From: Treponema sp.
Lineage (GTDB): Bacteria > Spirochaetota > Spirochaetia > Treponematales > Treponemataceae
DNA length: 64,000 nucleotides
NCBI GenBank assembly: GCA_017651065.1
Contig: JAGCDP010000008.1
Location: forward strand, 1 to 64,000
Reading direction: 5' to 3'
In this document: positions 53,219 to 61,722 of the stretch, in pieces
How the letters are laid out: the number at the start of each line of letters is the position of its first letter
Numbering within the stretch: position 1 is the first letter of the stretch
Position numbers and translations under genes: made by a program
Notes under the pieces: model-generated
Databases searched by the model: none
What the model saw: only the letters and a program-made list of their open reading frames with translations
What the model was told of the DNA's origin: nothing

Positions 53219-55379
53219 TGAATATCTGTCTGTGTTAAATGAACAGCAAAGAGAAGCAGTTATTCATGAAGGCTCTCCCTTGCTTATTCTTGCAGGCGCC
53301 GGTTCTGGAAAAACACGCGTAATCACAACAAAAATTGCATATCTCATTGGTCAGAAGAATGTAAATCCATATTCAATTCTTTCTGTTACTTTTACAAAAA
53401 AAGCCGCCAACGAAATGCGCGAACGTGCAGTAAGAATGGAACCGCAGGCCGAAAAGGCACAGATAAGGACGTTTCATTCGTTCGGGTCGTGGTTTTTAAG
53501 AAAGTATTGTGATGAAGCCGGAGTAGAGCAGTCGTTTACTGTTTATGATGACGATGATATGGCTATTCTTGTTCGTAAAGCAGTTCCGGCACTTAGTCAA
53601 AAAGAAGCAAAACTTGCAGCACATCAGATTGCTCTTGCAAAAGATTACTGTCTTACACCAAAGGATGATCTTGCAATTGTAGCAAGTGAATTTGATTTAC
53701 CGGATATTTATGCAAAATACGAGGCTCGTCTTCGTTCAACAGGAAACGTAGATTTTGGCGACCTTATTATGATGCCTGTTACTGTAATGGAAGAATGTCC
53801 GCAGATTGCAGCACAGATTCATACACGCTTTGAAGTTATCATGGTAGACGAGTATCAGGATTCGAACATTGCCCAGTACAAGCTGCTCCAGAAAATTTCA
53901 GGAGTACAGGAAGGCTACAACAATTATGTTTGCGTAGTAGGTGATGATGACCAGTCAATCTATAAGTTCCGCGGTGCCGAAGTACAGAATATTCTTACCT
54001 TTTCGCAGAAATTCCCGGGAACACAGATAATCCGTCTTGAACGCAATTATCGTTCTACTTCTGAAATTCTTGATGCGGCGTCTCTTGTTGTAAATAAAAA
54101 CAGCGACCGTCTTGGAAAAACTTTGATTGCCGACCGTGGTAATGGCGGTATGCCTGTTCTTGCTTATTTACCTGATCAGAATGCAGAAGTTATGTTTGCA
54201 TCTGAACTTATCCGTAAGCATGTTGAACAGGGTGGAAAGTACAGTGACTGGGCAATTCTATACAGGACAAACGCTCAGTCACTTGGCTTTGAAAAAGATT
54301 TTTTACACAAGCATATTCCGTATGTTGTAGTAGGTTCGCTTAAGTTTTATGAGCGTGAAGAAATTAAGGATGCTTTAAGTTATCTTGATCTTTGTGCAAA
54401 TCAGCGTGATGAAATTTCTTTTAGACGCATTGTAAATAAACCAACCCGAGGCCTTGGTGAAAAAACTCAGGATAAGATTTTAGATTCAGCAAAAATAGTA
54501 AACGAAGACGGCACAGTTTCATATAAAAGTCTTCTTGAAACTATGAATGCGTTAAAACCGGAGCTTTCAAAAAAGGCAGCAGAAGGTGCAGACAGTTTTA
54601 TAAAACTTTATGAAACACTTGATAAAGCCTTTGATAATTCTAAAAAGCTTTCTGATTTTATTGAAAAGGTTATAAAAGATTCTGCTCTTGATGAATATCA
54701 CAAAGAAAGTGATGAAATTGAAGGAACACAGCGGCTCCAGAACCTTCAGGAACTTATAAACAGTGCAGTTCCTTATGAATGCAGTAAAGAAGGTCTTGTT
54801 GCTTTCCTTGATTCAATAAATCTTGACCGTTCGCTTGAGCTTCAGAGTGAAGAAGCACAGACAGATTCAGTAACTTTAATAACACTTCACAATACAAAAG
54901 GTCTTGAATATAACAATGTAATCATTACCGGGCTTGAGCAGGGAGTCTTCCCTCGTGAAAACAAAGTAGGAGCCGATCTTGAAGAAGAACGCAGGCTTTT
55001 TTATGTAGGCATAACGCGCGCAAAAGATGAACTTTATGTTACTTCTACGGGGCAGCGCGTGCTTTATGGACACACTCAATTTATGTCACCAAGCATCTTC
55101 CTGAACGAAGCCGAAGAAGCATTTAAGGTAGTAGGGCAGAAGCCTCGTGCTCAGCAGATGTGGGGTTATGGCGGCTATTACAGAAAAAGTCCGGGTTCCG
55201 AAATTGAATCAAAATGGGCTGTTGGAACAAAGCTTTATCACGATGATTACGGCTATGGTGTTGTAGTTTCCGCCCGTATGAACGGGTCAGATTACATGAT
55301 TGAAGTTCAGTTTGAAACAGGAGCCGTAAAAAAGTTTCTGCCGGAGTATCAGGCTAAATCATTGCAGATAATTAAATAA
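53199..55379 (+). CDS. UvrD/PcrA-type ATP-dependent DNA helicase
   Basis: A 726-residue superfamily 1A helicase. Motif Ia/Walker A is GAGSGKTRVITTK, Walker B VDEYQDSN, motif III VVGDDDQSIYKFRGAE, motif IV LERNYRSTSEIL, motif V TLHNTKGLEYNNV and motif VI VGITRAKDEL. The C-terminal FETGAVKKFLPEY looks like the PcrA Tudor-like tail. It unwinds DNA in repair and replication restart. The ATG at 53199 overlaps the GGDEF gene end by 20 bases; a few upstream in-frame codons are also possible. Confidence 0.95.
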   Translation: MAESTLDEYLSVLNEQQREAVIHEGSPLLILAGAGSGKTRVITTKIAYLIGQKNVNPYSILSVTFTKKAANEMRERAVRMEPQAEKAQIRTFHSFGSWFLRKYCDEAGVEQSFTVYDDDDMAILVRKAVPALSQKEAKLAAHQIALAKDYCLTPKDDLAIVASEFDLPDIYAKYEARLRSTGNVDFGDLIMMPVTVMEECPQIAAQIHTRFEVIMVDEYQDSNIAQYKLLQKISGVQEGYNNYVCVVGDDDQSIYKFRGAEVQNILTFSQKFPGTQIIRLERNYRSTSEILDAASLVVNKNSDRLGKTLIADRGNGGMPVLAYLPDQNAEVMFASELIRKHVEQGGKYSDWAILYRTNAQSLGFEKDFLHKHIPYVVVGSLKFYEREEIKDALSYLDLCANQRDEISFRRIVNKPTRGLGEKTQDKILDSAKIVNEDGTVSYKSLLETMNALKPELSKKAAEGADSFIKLYETLDKAFDNSKKLSDFIEKVIKDSALDEYHKESDEIEGTQRLQNLQELINSAVPYECSKEGLVAFLDSINLDRSLELQSEEAQTDSVTLITLHNTKGLEYNNVIITGLEQGVFPRENKVGADLEEERRLFYVGITRAKDELYVTSTGQRVLYGHTQFMSPSIFLNEAEEAFKVVGQKPRAQQMWGYGGYYRKSPGSEIESKWAVGTKLYHDDYGYGVVVSARMNGSDYMIEVQFETGAVKKFLPEYQAKSLQIIK

Positions 55380-55397
55380 CCATTTATAATAATATTA

Positions 55398-57347
55398 ATG
55401 GAACAAAAAAGAATCAGAATCGGTTTTGTTGCCGATTATTTGAACTCGGAATATTCGGAATGTCTTATCAGTGGAATTACAACCTGTTGTAAAGAGCATA
55501 ATGTAGAACTGCTTATTTACCAGATTGGTAAAATTAAGCCAGATAATTTTACAGGCTATGACTATCAGCACATGGCAATTTCGTCACAGATAAATGAACA
55601 CAATGTTGACGGAATCATTATTTCTTCAGGCACTCAGCTGCATGGAATGTCAAAGGCCACCTTTACTTCTTATCTTCGTTCCTATAAACCACTCAAAATG
55701 GTTAGTATTGCTCATGAAATTCAGGGAATTCCTTCAATAATATGCGATGCACGAAAATCAATGGAAACACTCGTTTCGTATCTTGTAAAAGAACAGGATT
55801 GTCAGAAATTCGGAATTATGAGTGTAGACAGCGAATCAAAAGAAATGAGCATCAGAACCGAAATCATAAAAGAAGAGCTTAAGAAAAATGATATTCCTTC
55901 TTCGAATATTGTTTTATGGAAAAGTAGTTTTCATTATGCTTCGGCCTACAGTATCTTAAGCGATTATTATACAAAAAAGAAAAACCGTTTTGATTTTGAT
56001 GCAATCATTGCAATGAATGATGACCTTGCTTTTGCCTGTCTTGATTTCTGTTCAAAGCGTGCAAACCTCAGAGTTCCAAAAGACATTCTTGTAACAGGCT
56101 TTGACGACATGCAGAGAGCTTCCTTCTTTACACCAACACTTACAACAATAAATCAGAAGGTTTACTATCAGGGCTACAAAGCAGCACTTACACTTATTAA
56201 TCAGATAAACCTTGAAGAAGTTCCAGATGTTCAGACAATCGAAGCAAAGGCAATTCTTCGGGAATCAACAAACGGCAAGAAAACAAGTAAAAAACAGTTT
56301 TCAGAAAATGAATATATTTCGCTTGATCTTCCAGAAGATTTTATTGGAAACAACAGATTCTCTGTAACAGAATGGTTCAATAAACGTCAGCAGGTTTTTC
56401 AGGCCGCACTTATGGACACTTATGTAATGATGAACATAAGCTTTGATGAAGTTGGTAAGCATATAACACATGCGCTTGCTGCCTTTGGACTTCTTTCTGC
56501 CGCAGTTGTAGTTTATGAAAATCCTACAGAAGTTCTTAAGCCTTTTGAATATTTTAATCAGCCTCAAAAAGCAAAACTGATTGCCTATTTTGACTATTCA
56601 AATAAAGATAAGCCAAAGGAACTTCACCATGTAATTGAATTTAATCCTGCAAAGGGACTTTTTCCGGATACAGTTCGTGATTATCCTGATGAAGGTGTAG
56701 TTGTAATGTCTTTGTTCCATAAAACAATTCAGTACGGTTATATTCTTATGAAGCGCGGACCTTTTGATACTGGTGTTTATGACCTTATTGCAAAGGCAGT
56801 TGCAAGCCAGCTTAATGCAAGCTTTGAATATTCAAGGCGATTGAAAAACAGAAGGTCAATTACTCAGGATTATGTAACACTTGATGAAATGGCACATATT
56901 GATTACCTTACAGGTCTTAAAAATCAGCGTGGATTTCTTGAACTTGGTGAAACTTCGCTTAAATATGCACAGGCAATGGGGCAGAGCGGCTTATTGCTCT
57001 ACTTTAATATAAAAAATCTGCGCAAGGTTAATGATTACTTTGGCCATTCTGCCGGTGATGAAGTAATAAAAAGTGTTGCCACCTTCCTTCAAAAGCATTT
57101 CCGCTCTAATGATATTATTGCGCGTCTTGACGGCGACAAGTTTGGAATAATAAGTGCCGGTTTGAATGTAGATAACTACAAGAAAGTACTTAGAAATGTT
57201 TCTGAAGAATGCCGCAAATGGAAGGAAGAAAATAACTATCCTATAGAGGTAGATGTTTCTGCAGGCTTTGCAATGTTCCCGTCGCAGAAATACGGCTATG
57301 CTCTTGCTCCTCTGTTAGAGAAAGCAGAAAGCACAGTAAAGGGATAA
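55398..57347 (+). CDS. LacI-like ligand-binding GGDEF protein with degenerate active site
   Basis: A 649-residue paralogue of the protein at 51251: LacI-like ligand-binding part without HTH (RIRIGFVADYLNSEYSECL, then ILVTGFDDMQRASFFTPTL), a middle GAF-like region, and a GGDEF-type domain. The catalytic motif is changed to RLDGDKFGI (DGDKF for GGDEF), so cyclase activity is unlikely, while the inhibitory RSND site five residues upstream remains. It may therefore act as a ligand-controlled c-di-GMP receptor. It begins 18 bases after the helicase stop. Confidence 0.86.
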   Translation: MEQKRIRIGFVADYLNSEYSECLISGITTCCKEHNVELLIYQIGKIKPDNFTGYDYQHMAISSQINEHNVDGIIISSGTQLHGMSKATFTSYLRSYKPLKMVSIAHEIQGIPSIICDARKSMETLVSYLVKEQDCQKFGIMSVDSESKEMSIRTEIIKEELKKNDIPSSNIVLWKSSFHYASAYSILSDYYTKKKNRFDFDAIIAMNDDLAFACLDFCSKRANLRVPKDILVTGFDDMQRASFFTPTLTTINQKVYYQGYKAALTLINQINLEEVPDVQTIEAKAILRESTNGKKTSKKQFSENEYISLDLPEDFIGNNRFSVTEWFNKRQQVFQAALMDTYVMMNISFDEVGKHITHALAAFGLLSAAVVVYENPTEVLKPFEYFNQPQKAKLIAYFDYSNKDKPKELHHVIEFNPAKGLFPDTVRDYPDEGVVVMSLFHKTIQYGYILMKRGPFDTGVYDLIAKAVASQLNASFEYSRRLKNRRSITQDYVTLDEMAHIDYLTGLKNQRGFLELGETSLKYAQAMGQSGLLLYFNIKNLRKVNDYFGHSAGDEVIKSVATFLQKHFRSNDIIARLDGDKFGIISAGLNVDNYKKVLRNVSEECRKWKEENNYPIEVDVSAGFAMFPSQKYGYALAPLLEKAESTVKG

Positions 57348-57363
57348 TTAAAAAGAGACTGTA

Positions 57364-58716
57364 CTACCAGTCACGCTGAATATAAGTTGCTCTTGGTCTT
57401 GCTGTAATGTAAACGCGTCTGTTTTGAGCACGGCCTTCTTCTGTATCGTTAGAAGCGATTGGCATTGTTCCACCGTAGGCCTTGTATGTAAAGATAGCCG
57501 GATCAAGCCCTTCATCAATAAGTACATCTCGTACAGTTCTTGTTCGTTCAATAGAAAGATTAAGCTGACCAACAGGTTTTCCAACATCTGCAGTATGGCC
57601 TTCTACTAAAATAGTGTATCCGTCGTCAATAAGGATTTCCTTTAAGATATCTGCAATCTGCTGAAGTCTTGCTATTTCGCCAGGAAGAAGAACAGGTGAG
57701 TCTGGATAGAAATTAAGATTGATTGCAAACTTAAAGCCTCCATCACTGTCAGTAAATTCAACATCTGGAATTACGTTTTCATACATATACTGTTTAACAG
57801 CTTCGAACTTTGCGTAGTATGTTCTGTCTTTTTCAGGGGTTGCAATATTATAAACAAGCTTTTCCTGGTCCAGAAGAATTACGACTTTTCCCTGTTTTAG
57901 AAGTTCAACGTTTTCCGGGATTGTAAGAATCTTAAGGGCATCGCTTCGTTTAATTACAGGATCTGTTCTGTTTATTCCGTAAACTTCTGTTGCCCTTATA
58001 TAAAGAGGATCAGTTCCAACTCTTGAAGCATAACGGTCTGTGTTATTTGAATAATCATATGCAACAAGACCTGTATCTATAACAATCTGCGGGTCGGCAC
58101 TGTTCTTTTCGTAAATTACATTCATGTTTTCATCCCAGATAGTAGGGAAGAAGCAGGCATTTGTCTGTTCGCTGATAAATTCTCCGTGAACAGGAAGGGC
58201 GCCGCGGGCATCAATAATAATTCCTGAATAAGCGCGTGAAGGAACAAGATCAATCGGCTCTTCAGGTGAGTAGCCGTATTTATGTTTTACAAGATTCTGA
58301 CCAAGTTTATCAATTTCGAGTGTGTTTGCAGAGTAAAGAGTTGCGGCATCCGGAGTAAAAACATCAGGAGTTTTGTAGCCGTTCATTATAAAATAGTAAA
58401 CTTCATCAAGCGAAAGCTCTTCATTTATAACATAATCTTCGAGAGTGCTTGAAGAGTCTGTGTACAAAGCAAGTAACGGCGGCTGAATAAGCTGCGACAT
58501 TTTTGATTTTATGAGAGCAGAGGCCTTCTTTTTGCCGGAAGGCATTTCGAGTCCTGCCTTTTTAGTATCGAGTGAAAGGTTAGAGGTAAATCGTCGTGTA
58601 ATCCAGTTAATTTCGCTTGTAGATTCAAGGCTTGGTTCGGCTGCAAATGCTCCAAAAGGGCCTGCTAATGCAAGAAACAACGAAATTACTGCTGTTTTAA
58701 AAAGAATCTTTTTCAT
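57364..58716 (-). CDS. OmpA-family peptidoglycan-binding protein
   Basis: A 450-residue exported protein with a cleavable signal (about 1-26, ending AFAAEP). A large N-terminal region of unknown fold is followed by a C-terminal OmpA domain (about 330-445): FYPDSPVLLPGEIARLQQIAD, the ILVEGHTADVGKP strand, the LSIERTRTVRDVL helix and EEGRAQNRRVYI. This domain binds diaminopimelate peptidoglycan and ties the envelope together. The lytic transglycosylase gene starts 15 bases upstream of it on the same strand. Confidence 0.87.
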   Translation of the reverse strand: MKKILFKTAVISLFLALAGPFGAFAAEPSLESTSEINWITRRFTSNLSLDTKKAGLEMPSGKKKASALIKSKMSQLIQPPLLALYTDSSSTLEDYVINEELSLDEVYYFIMNGYKTPDVFTPDAATLYSANTLEIDKLGQNLVKHKYGYSPEEPIDLVPSRAYSGIIIDARGALPVHGEFISEQTNACFFPTIWDENMNVIYEKNSADPQIVIDTGLVAYDYSNNTDRYASRVGTDPLYIRATEVYGINRTDPVIKRSDALKILTIPENVELLKQGKVVILLDQEKLVYNIATPEKDRTYYAKFEAVKQYMYENVIPDVEFTDSDGGFKFAINLNFYPDSPVLLPGEIARLQQIADILKEILIDDGYTILVEGHTADVGKPVGQLNLSIERTRTVRDVLIDEGLDPAIFTYKAYGGTMPIASNDTEEGRAQNRRVYITARPRATYIQRDW

Positions 58717-58731
58717 TAGTTCATTATCGAC

Positions 58732-59943
58732 TTATTTTGAGGGAATATAAAGAATTTTTCCTATTTTAAGGATTGCGTTTTCCTGTATGCCGTTGAGCTC
58801 GCAGATCTGACTTACAGTGCAGCCATAGCGCCTTGAAATACTCCAAAGGGAATCTCCGCTTACAACAGTATACTTGATCGGGAAATCTATAGGCTCCATT
58901 GTTTCAAGGGCTGCGCGTGCAATTTCTTCTGTTCCGGCAGGCAACCTTATAGAAGATTTTGCAGAAGGATGAGTAAAACCAAGTATAAAAGAAGGATTAA
59001 GCCGCTTGAGTTCTGCAGTATCTATGCGCATATTCTGGGCAAGTGTTGTAATTGAATATGCTTTGTTTACAGTGATGTAATCAAAAACAGCATTTGTTTC
59101 GTTATATAAAACTTCGTATTCTTCTTCGTGGCTTGGAATATCAATTTCGTAATATTCACAGTTTAATGCAAGGTCTGCAATTGCTAAAAGTTTTGGAACA
59201 TAAAGTTGTGTCTGGGAAGGAATAAGGTTTTTGTCACACAGATACCAGAAAGTTTTTTCTTCTGCTTTTGCAAGAGCTCTTGTCATTGCACCGGCTCCAC
59301 AGTTGTAAGCACCTATTGCAAGAAGCCAGTCTCCGAATATATCGTAGTTTTCTTTGAGCTTTTTAATTGCGGCGTCTGTTTCTTTCCAAGGGTCAAGTCG
59401 TTCGTCTACATAATCATTAAGGGTAAGGAACGGCTTTACGCTGTTAGACATAAACTGCCATAAGCCCAGTGCTCCCGACCGTGATTTTGCATTTGTTTTA
59501 TAGTTTGACTCTACTACAGGAAGGTATTCAAGCTCCGGCGGAAGTCCTGCAGCTGCAAGTTCTTTCCTTATATAAAGCCTGTAATCTATTGCACCTTCAA
59601 GTGCGTCGTAAAGAACCTTAGTCCATTTAGGGTCAAGATACTGCTTACGGAACCGTTCAATTTCTGCACGCTCCGGCATAGGCAGGGTCAAAGGCTTTTT
59701 TTCAAGGGCAGGGGTGTTGTCGGTGTTTTCTGAGTCGTCTGTGGTCCCTGACTGGAGTGTGGTCCCTGAGCCTGTCGAAGGGTCACCTTCACCAATGCCT
59801 TCCTCTGAAATATCTTCATCTTGAGGCCCTTCGACAAGCTCAGGGACCCCAAGGTCTTCAGATGGTACAACTTCTTCTTCCTGCGCAACCGCTGCAGCAC
59901 ACAAAGAGAAGCAAATCAAAATGCCAATTAATAGCTTTTTCAT
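58732..59943 (-). CDS. LysM-containing lytic transglycosylase (MltD-like)
   Basis: A 403-residue exported enzyme that cleaves peptidoglycan glycan strands to 1,6-anhydro ends. After the signal (KKLLIGILICFSLCAAAVAQ) comes an acidic linker, then the SLT domain with the catalytic Glu in LPVVESNYKTNAKSRSGALGLWQFM (split for brevity: VESNY, GALGLWQFM) and GAYNCGAGAM. One LysM domain ends it (VSGDSLWSISRRYGC, KIGKILYIPSK). The linker holds two opposed family A repeats (59764-59782 and 59827-59845), read as PSTGSGT and PELVEG. Its start overlaps the stop of the next upstream gene (TAATG). Confidence 0.9.
   Translation of the reverse strand: MKKLLIGILICFSLCAAAVAQEEEVVPSEDLGVPELVEGPQDEDISEEGIGEGDPSTGSGTTLQSGTTDDSENTDNTPALEKKPLTLPMPERAEIERFRKQYLDPKWTKVLYDALEGAIDYRLYIRKELAAAGLPPELEYLPVVESNYKTNAKSRSGALGLWQFMSNSVKPFLTLNDYVDERLDPWKETDAAIKKLKENYDIFGDWLLAIGAYNCGAGAMTRALAKAEEKTFWYLCDKNLIPSQTQLYVPKLLAIADLALNCEYYEIDIPSHEEEYEVLYNETNAVFDYITVNKAYSITTLAQNMRIDTAELKRLNPSFILGFTHPSAKSSIRLPAGTEEIARAALETMEPIDFPIKYTVVSGDSLWSISRRYGCTVSQICELNGIQENAILKIGKILYIPSK
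59764..59845 (-). repeat. inverted pair of family A repeats in the transglycosylase linker
   Basis: CCCTGAGCCTGTCGAAGGG (59764-59782) and CCCTTCGACAAGCTCAGGG (59827-59845), both translated in frame. A partial copy GTGGTCCCTGA also occurs at 59741-59751. Confidence 0.87.
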
Positions 59944-60998
59944 TACAGCTTGTTACCAATGTAAATGCCGGCCCATTCCCAGTTACCGTTGATATCAGGG
60001 TCAAGCGGGAAATTTACCTTGCGGAAGTAGAGGTACCAGGTAGAAACGTAATTGCTCCAGCCCCAGGTTTTAAGATATGCTTCGTTTGAGTTAGAAGATT
60101 CATCAAAAGATTCTGCGTAATGGATTTTTCGACCCATCCAGTTACCCATAGAAAACTCTTCCTGCGAGTTAGGGTCTGTTTCATCCTGTCGCCATGACAT
60201 ACTAAAGAAGTTTACCTTAGCCTTATAGCGGTCAAGAGCACGCCAGTCTCTTCTGTCAATTGCAGTTTTAACAGCTTTTTCAAGCTCCTGCAGTGTTTCA
60301 AAGGTCCAGTCTTTAGAAGAATTGTTAAAATCAATAAGGTGGCGGGCATTCTTATAGGCATCGGGCTCACCAGGAATCTGAATTGTAGTTGCATCAGGCT
60401 GCTGAACAAAAAGTTCACAAGCTTTTAATGCCTGATCCCACTGGTTATCATTTTCATATTCAAGTGCAAGACGCAGATAAAGCTCTGTTGTGTTAATATC
60501 ATTAGGGAATCTGTTTATAAGTTCATTAAAATATTTAATTCTGTGGCTTGGAGTTTTACTAATCTGAATAAGGTTCTGCAGGCACATAAAGTGAATAGAG
60601 TTACCTTTTACAAGTAAATCAGGGCATTTTTGCAGAATTCTGTCAAAATAATACTCTGCAACTGGTTCTGCTCCCAAAGAAAGGTATGCGTGCGCTGTCA
60701 TCAAAAGCCAGTAAGAGTTATACATGTCATCAGGGTTCTTTTCTACCCATTCAGTTAAAAGAAGAATTACCCCCTGGTAGTCCTGTTCGGCCAGAAGGTT
60801 AGTTGCCAGCTGATTTATGATTGTATAGCGCTGCTTTGAATCAAGTTCCTGTGTTTCAAGCAGTATATTAAACTGTTTCTGGGTCTCTTCTGCTGTAAAA
60901 GAAGAGGTATATGCCCTGTTTTTGCACGAACAAAGTACTGTACAAGGAAGAATAAGGCACATAAATATTGTTGCACACATTTGTTTTTGAAATTTCAT
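59943..60998 (-). CDS. TPR-like lipoprotein of unknown function
   Basis: A 351-residue predicted lipoprotein: signal FQKQMCATIFMCLILPC with further Cys (VLCSCKNR), so the exact lipid Cys is uncertain. The body is helical, with TPR-like pairs (YNSYWLLMTAHAYLSLGAEPVA, INTTELYLRLALEYENDN) and an aromatic C-terminal domain (MSWRQDETDPN, then GNWEWAGIYIG). It overlaps the start of the transglycosylase gene by one base, so it likely serves the same envelope process. No family is recognised beyond the repeats. Confidence 0.75.
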   Translation of the reverse strand: MKFQKQMCATIFMCLILPCTVLCSCKNRAYTSSFTAEETQKQFNILLETQELDSKQRYTIINQLATNLLAEQDYQGVILLLTEWVEKNPDDMYNSYWLLMTAHAYLSLGAEPVAEYYFDRILQKCPDLLVKGNSIHFMCLQNLIQISKTPSHRIKYFNELINRFPNDINTTELYLRLALEYENDNQWDQALKACELFVQQPDATTIQIPGEPDAYKNARHLIDFNNSSKDWTFETLQELEKAVKTAIDRRDWRALDRYKAKVNFFSMSWRQDETDPNSQEEFSMGNWMGRKIHYAESFDESSNSNEAYLKTWGWSNYVSTWYLYFRKVNFPLDPDINGNWEWAGIYIGNKL

Positions 60999-61093
60999 AT
61001 TTTTTAATCTAACATAGTGATTTATTATTGTAAAGATTAATTTTTATATATAAAATAGAATTATATAATTATAGATAGAATTTGGGGCATACT

Positions 61094-61717
61094 ATGAAAA
61101 AAGACATCTCATTTTTTGCAAATCTCATGTTATATTTTGGCTCCGGATTGTTAGTTTTTCTGGTTATTTTAAATTGCATCATTCCTTTTGACAACCGTTA
61201 TTATGTTATTAATTATCTTCCTATTATTGCAGCTTTAAGCGGTATTGTTCTTATTATTTTAAGCATCCGCAATACAAAACGGCTTCATCAGATTTTTATT
61301 GGCTTTGAGCTTTTATTCTGGGGAACTTTTGTAGTTTTGTATGAATTAAAGATTCTTCCATATACTTTTATCCAATGGTGGCCGATGATAGGAGTAACAG
61401 CAGGTATTTTCCTATTTATTGCAGGAATGGTTAAATACCAGAGGCTTCAGTTTGGATACGTTATTCCCTCAATTTCATTCTTTTTGATGGGAATATGGTT
61501 TATGCTTTTTTCATTAAAAATCATAAAAGTTTCATTCCGGATTGTTGCCTTAGTGGGTGGTCCGTTGTTTATTATTATGGCAGCTATTTTTATAATAGCG
61601 TTCTTCCTGCTTCAAAAAAATAACTCAAACCTTGTTGTTAAAGACGATGAGAATATAGATCAGGATACAGAAGAAATGAATGGTGTTGCTCCTTTTGAAG
61701 AAGAACCAATAGACTGA
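61094..61717 (+). CDS. small polytopic membrane protein (LiaI/LiaF-TM-like)
   Basis: A 207-residue protein with about six membrane helices arranged in pairs and a short acidic cytoplasmic tail. The repeated helix-turn pattern (YLPIIAALSGIVLIILSI, WWPMIGVTAGIFLFIAGM, IVALVGGPLFIIMAAIF) resembles the LiaI/LiaF-type membrane unit, which senses envelope stress; that is only a resemblance. The ATG at 61094 is preferred over the TTG at 61082. It is divergent from the lipoprotein gene ending at 59943 and lies 5 bases ahead of a second lipoprotein. Confidence 0.7.
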   Translation: MKKDISFFANLMLYFGSGLLVFLVILNCIIPFDNRYYVINYLPIIAALSGIVLIILSIRNTKRLHQIFIGFELLFWGTFVVLYELKILPYTFIQWWPMIGVTAGIFLFIAGMVKYQRLQFGYVIPSISFFLMGIWFMLFSLKIIKVSFRIVALVGGPLFIIMAAIFIIAFFLLQKNNSNLVVKDDENIDQDTEEMNGVAPFEEEPID

Positions 61718-61722
61718 TTTTC

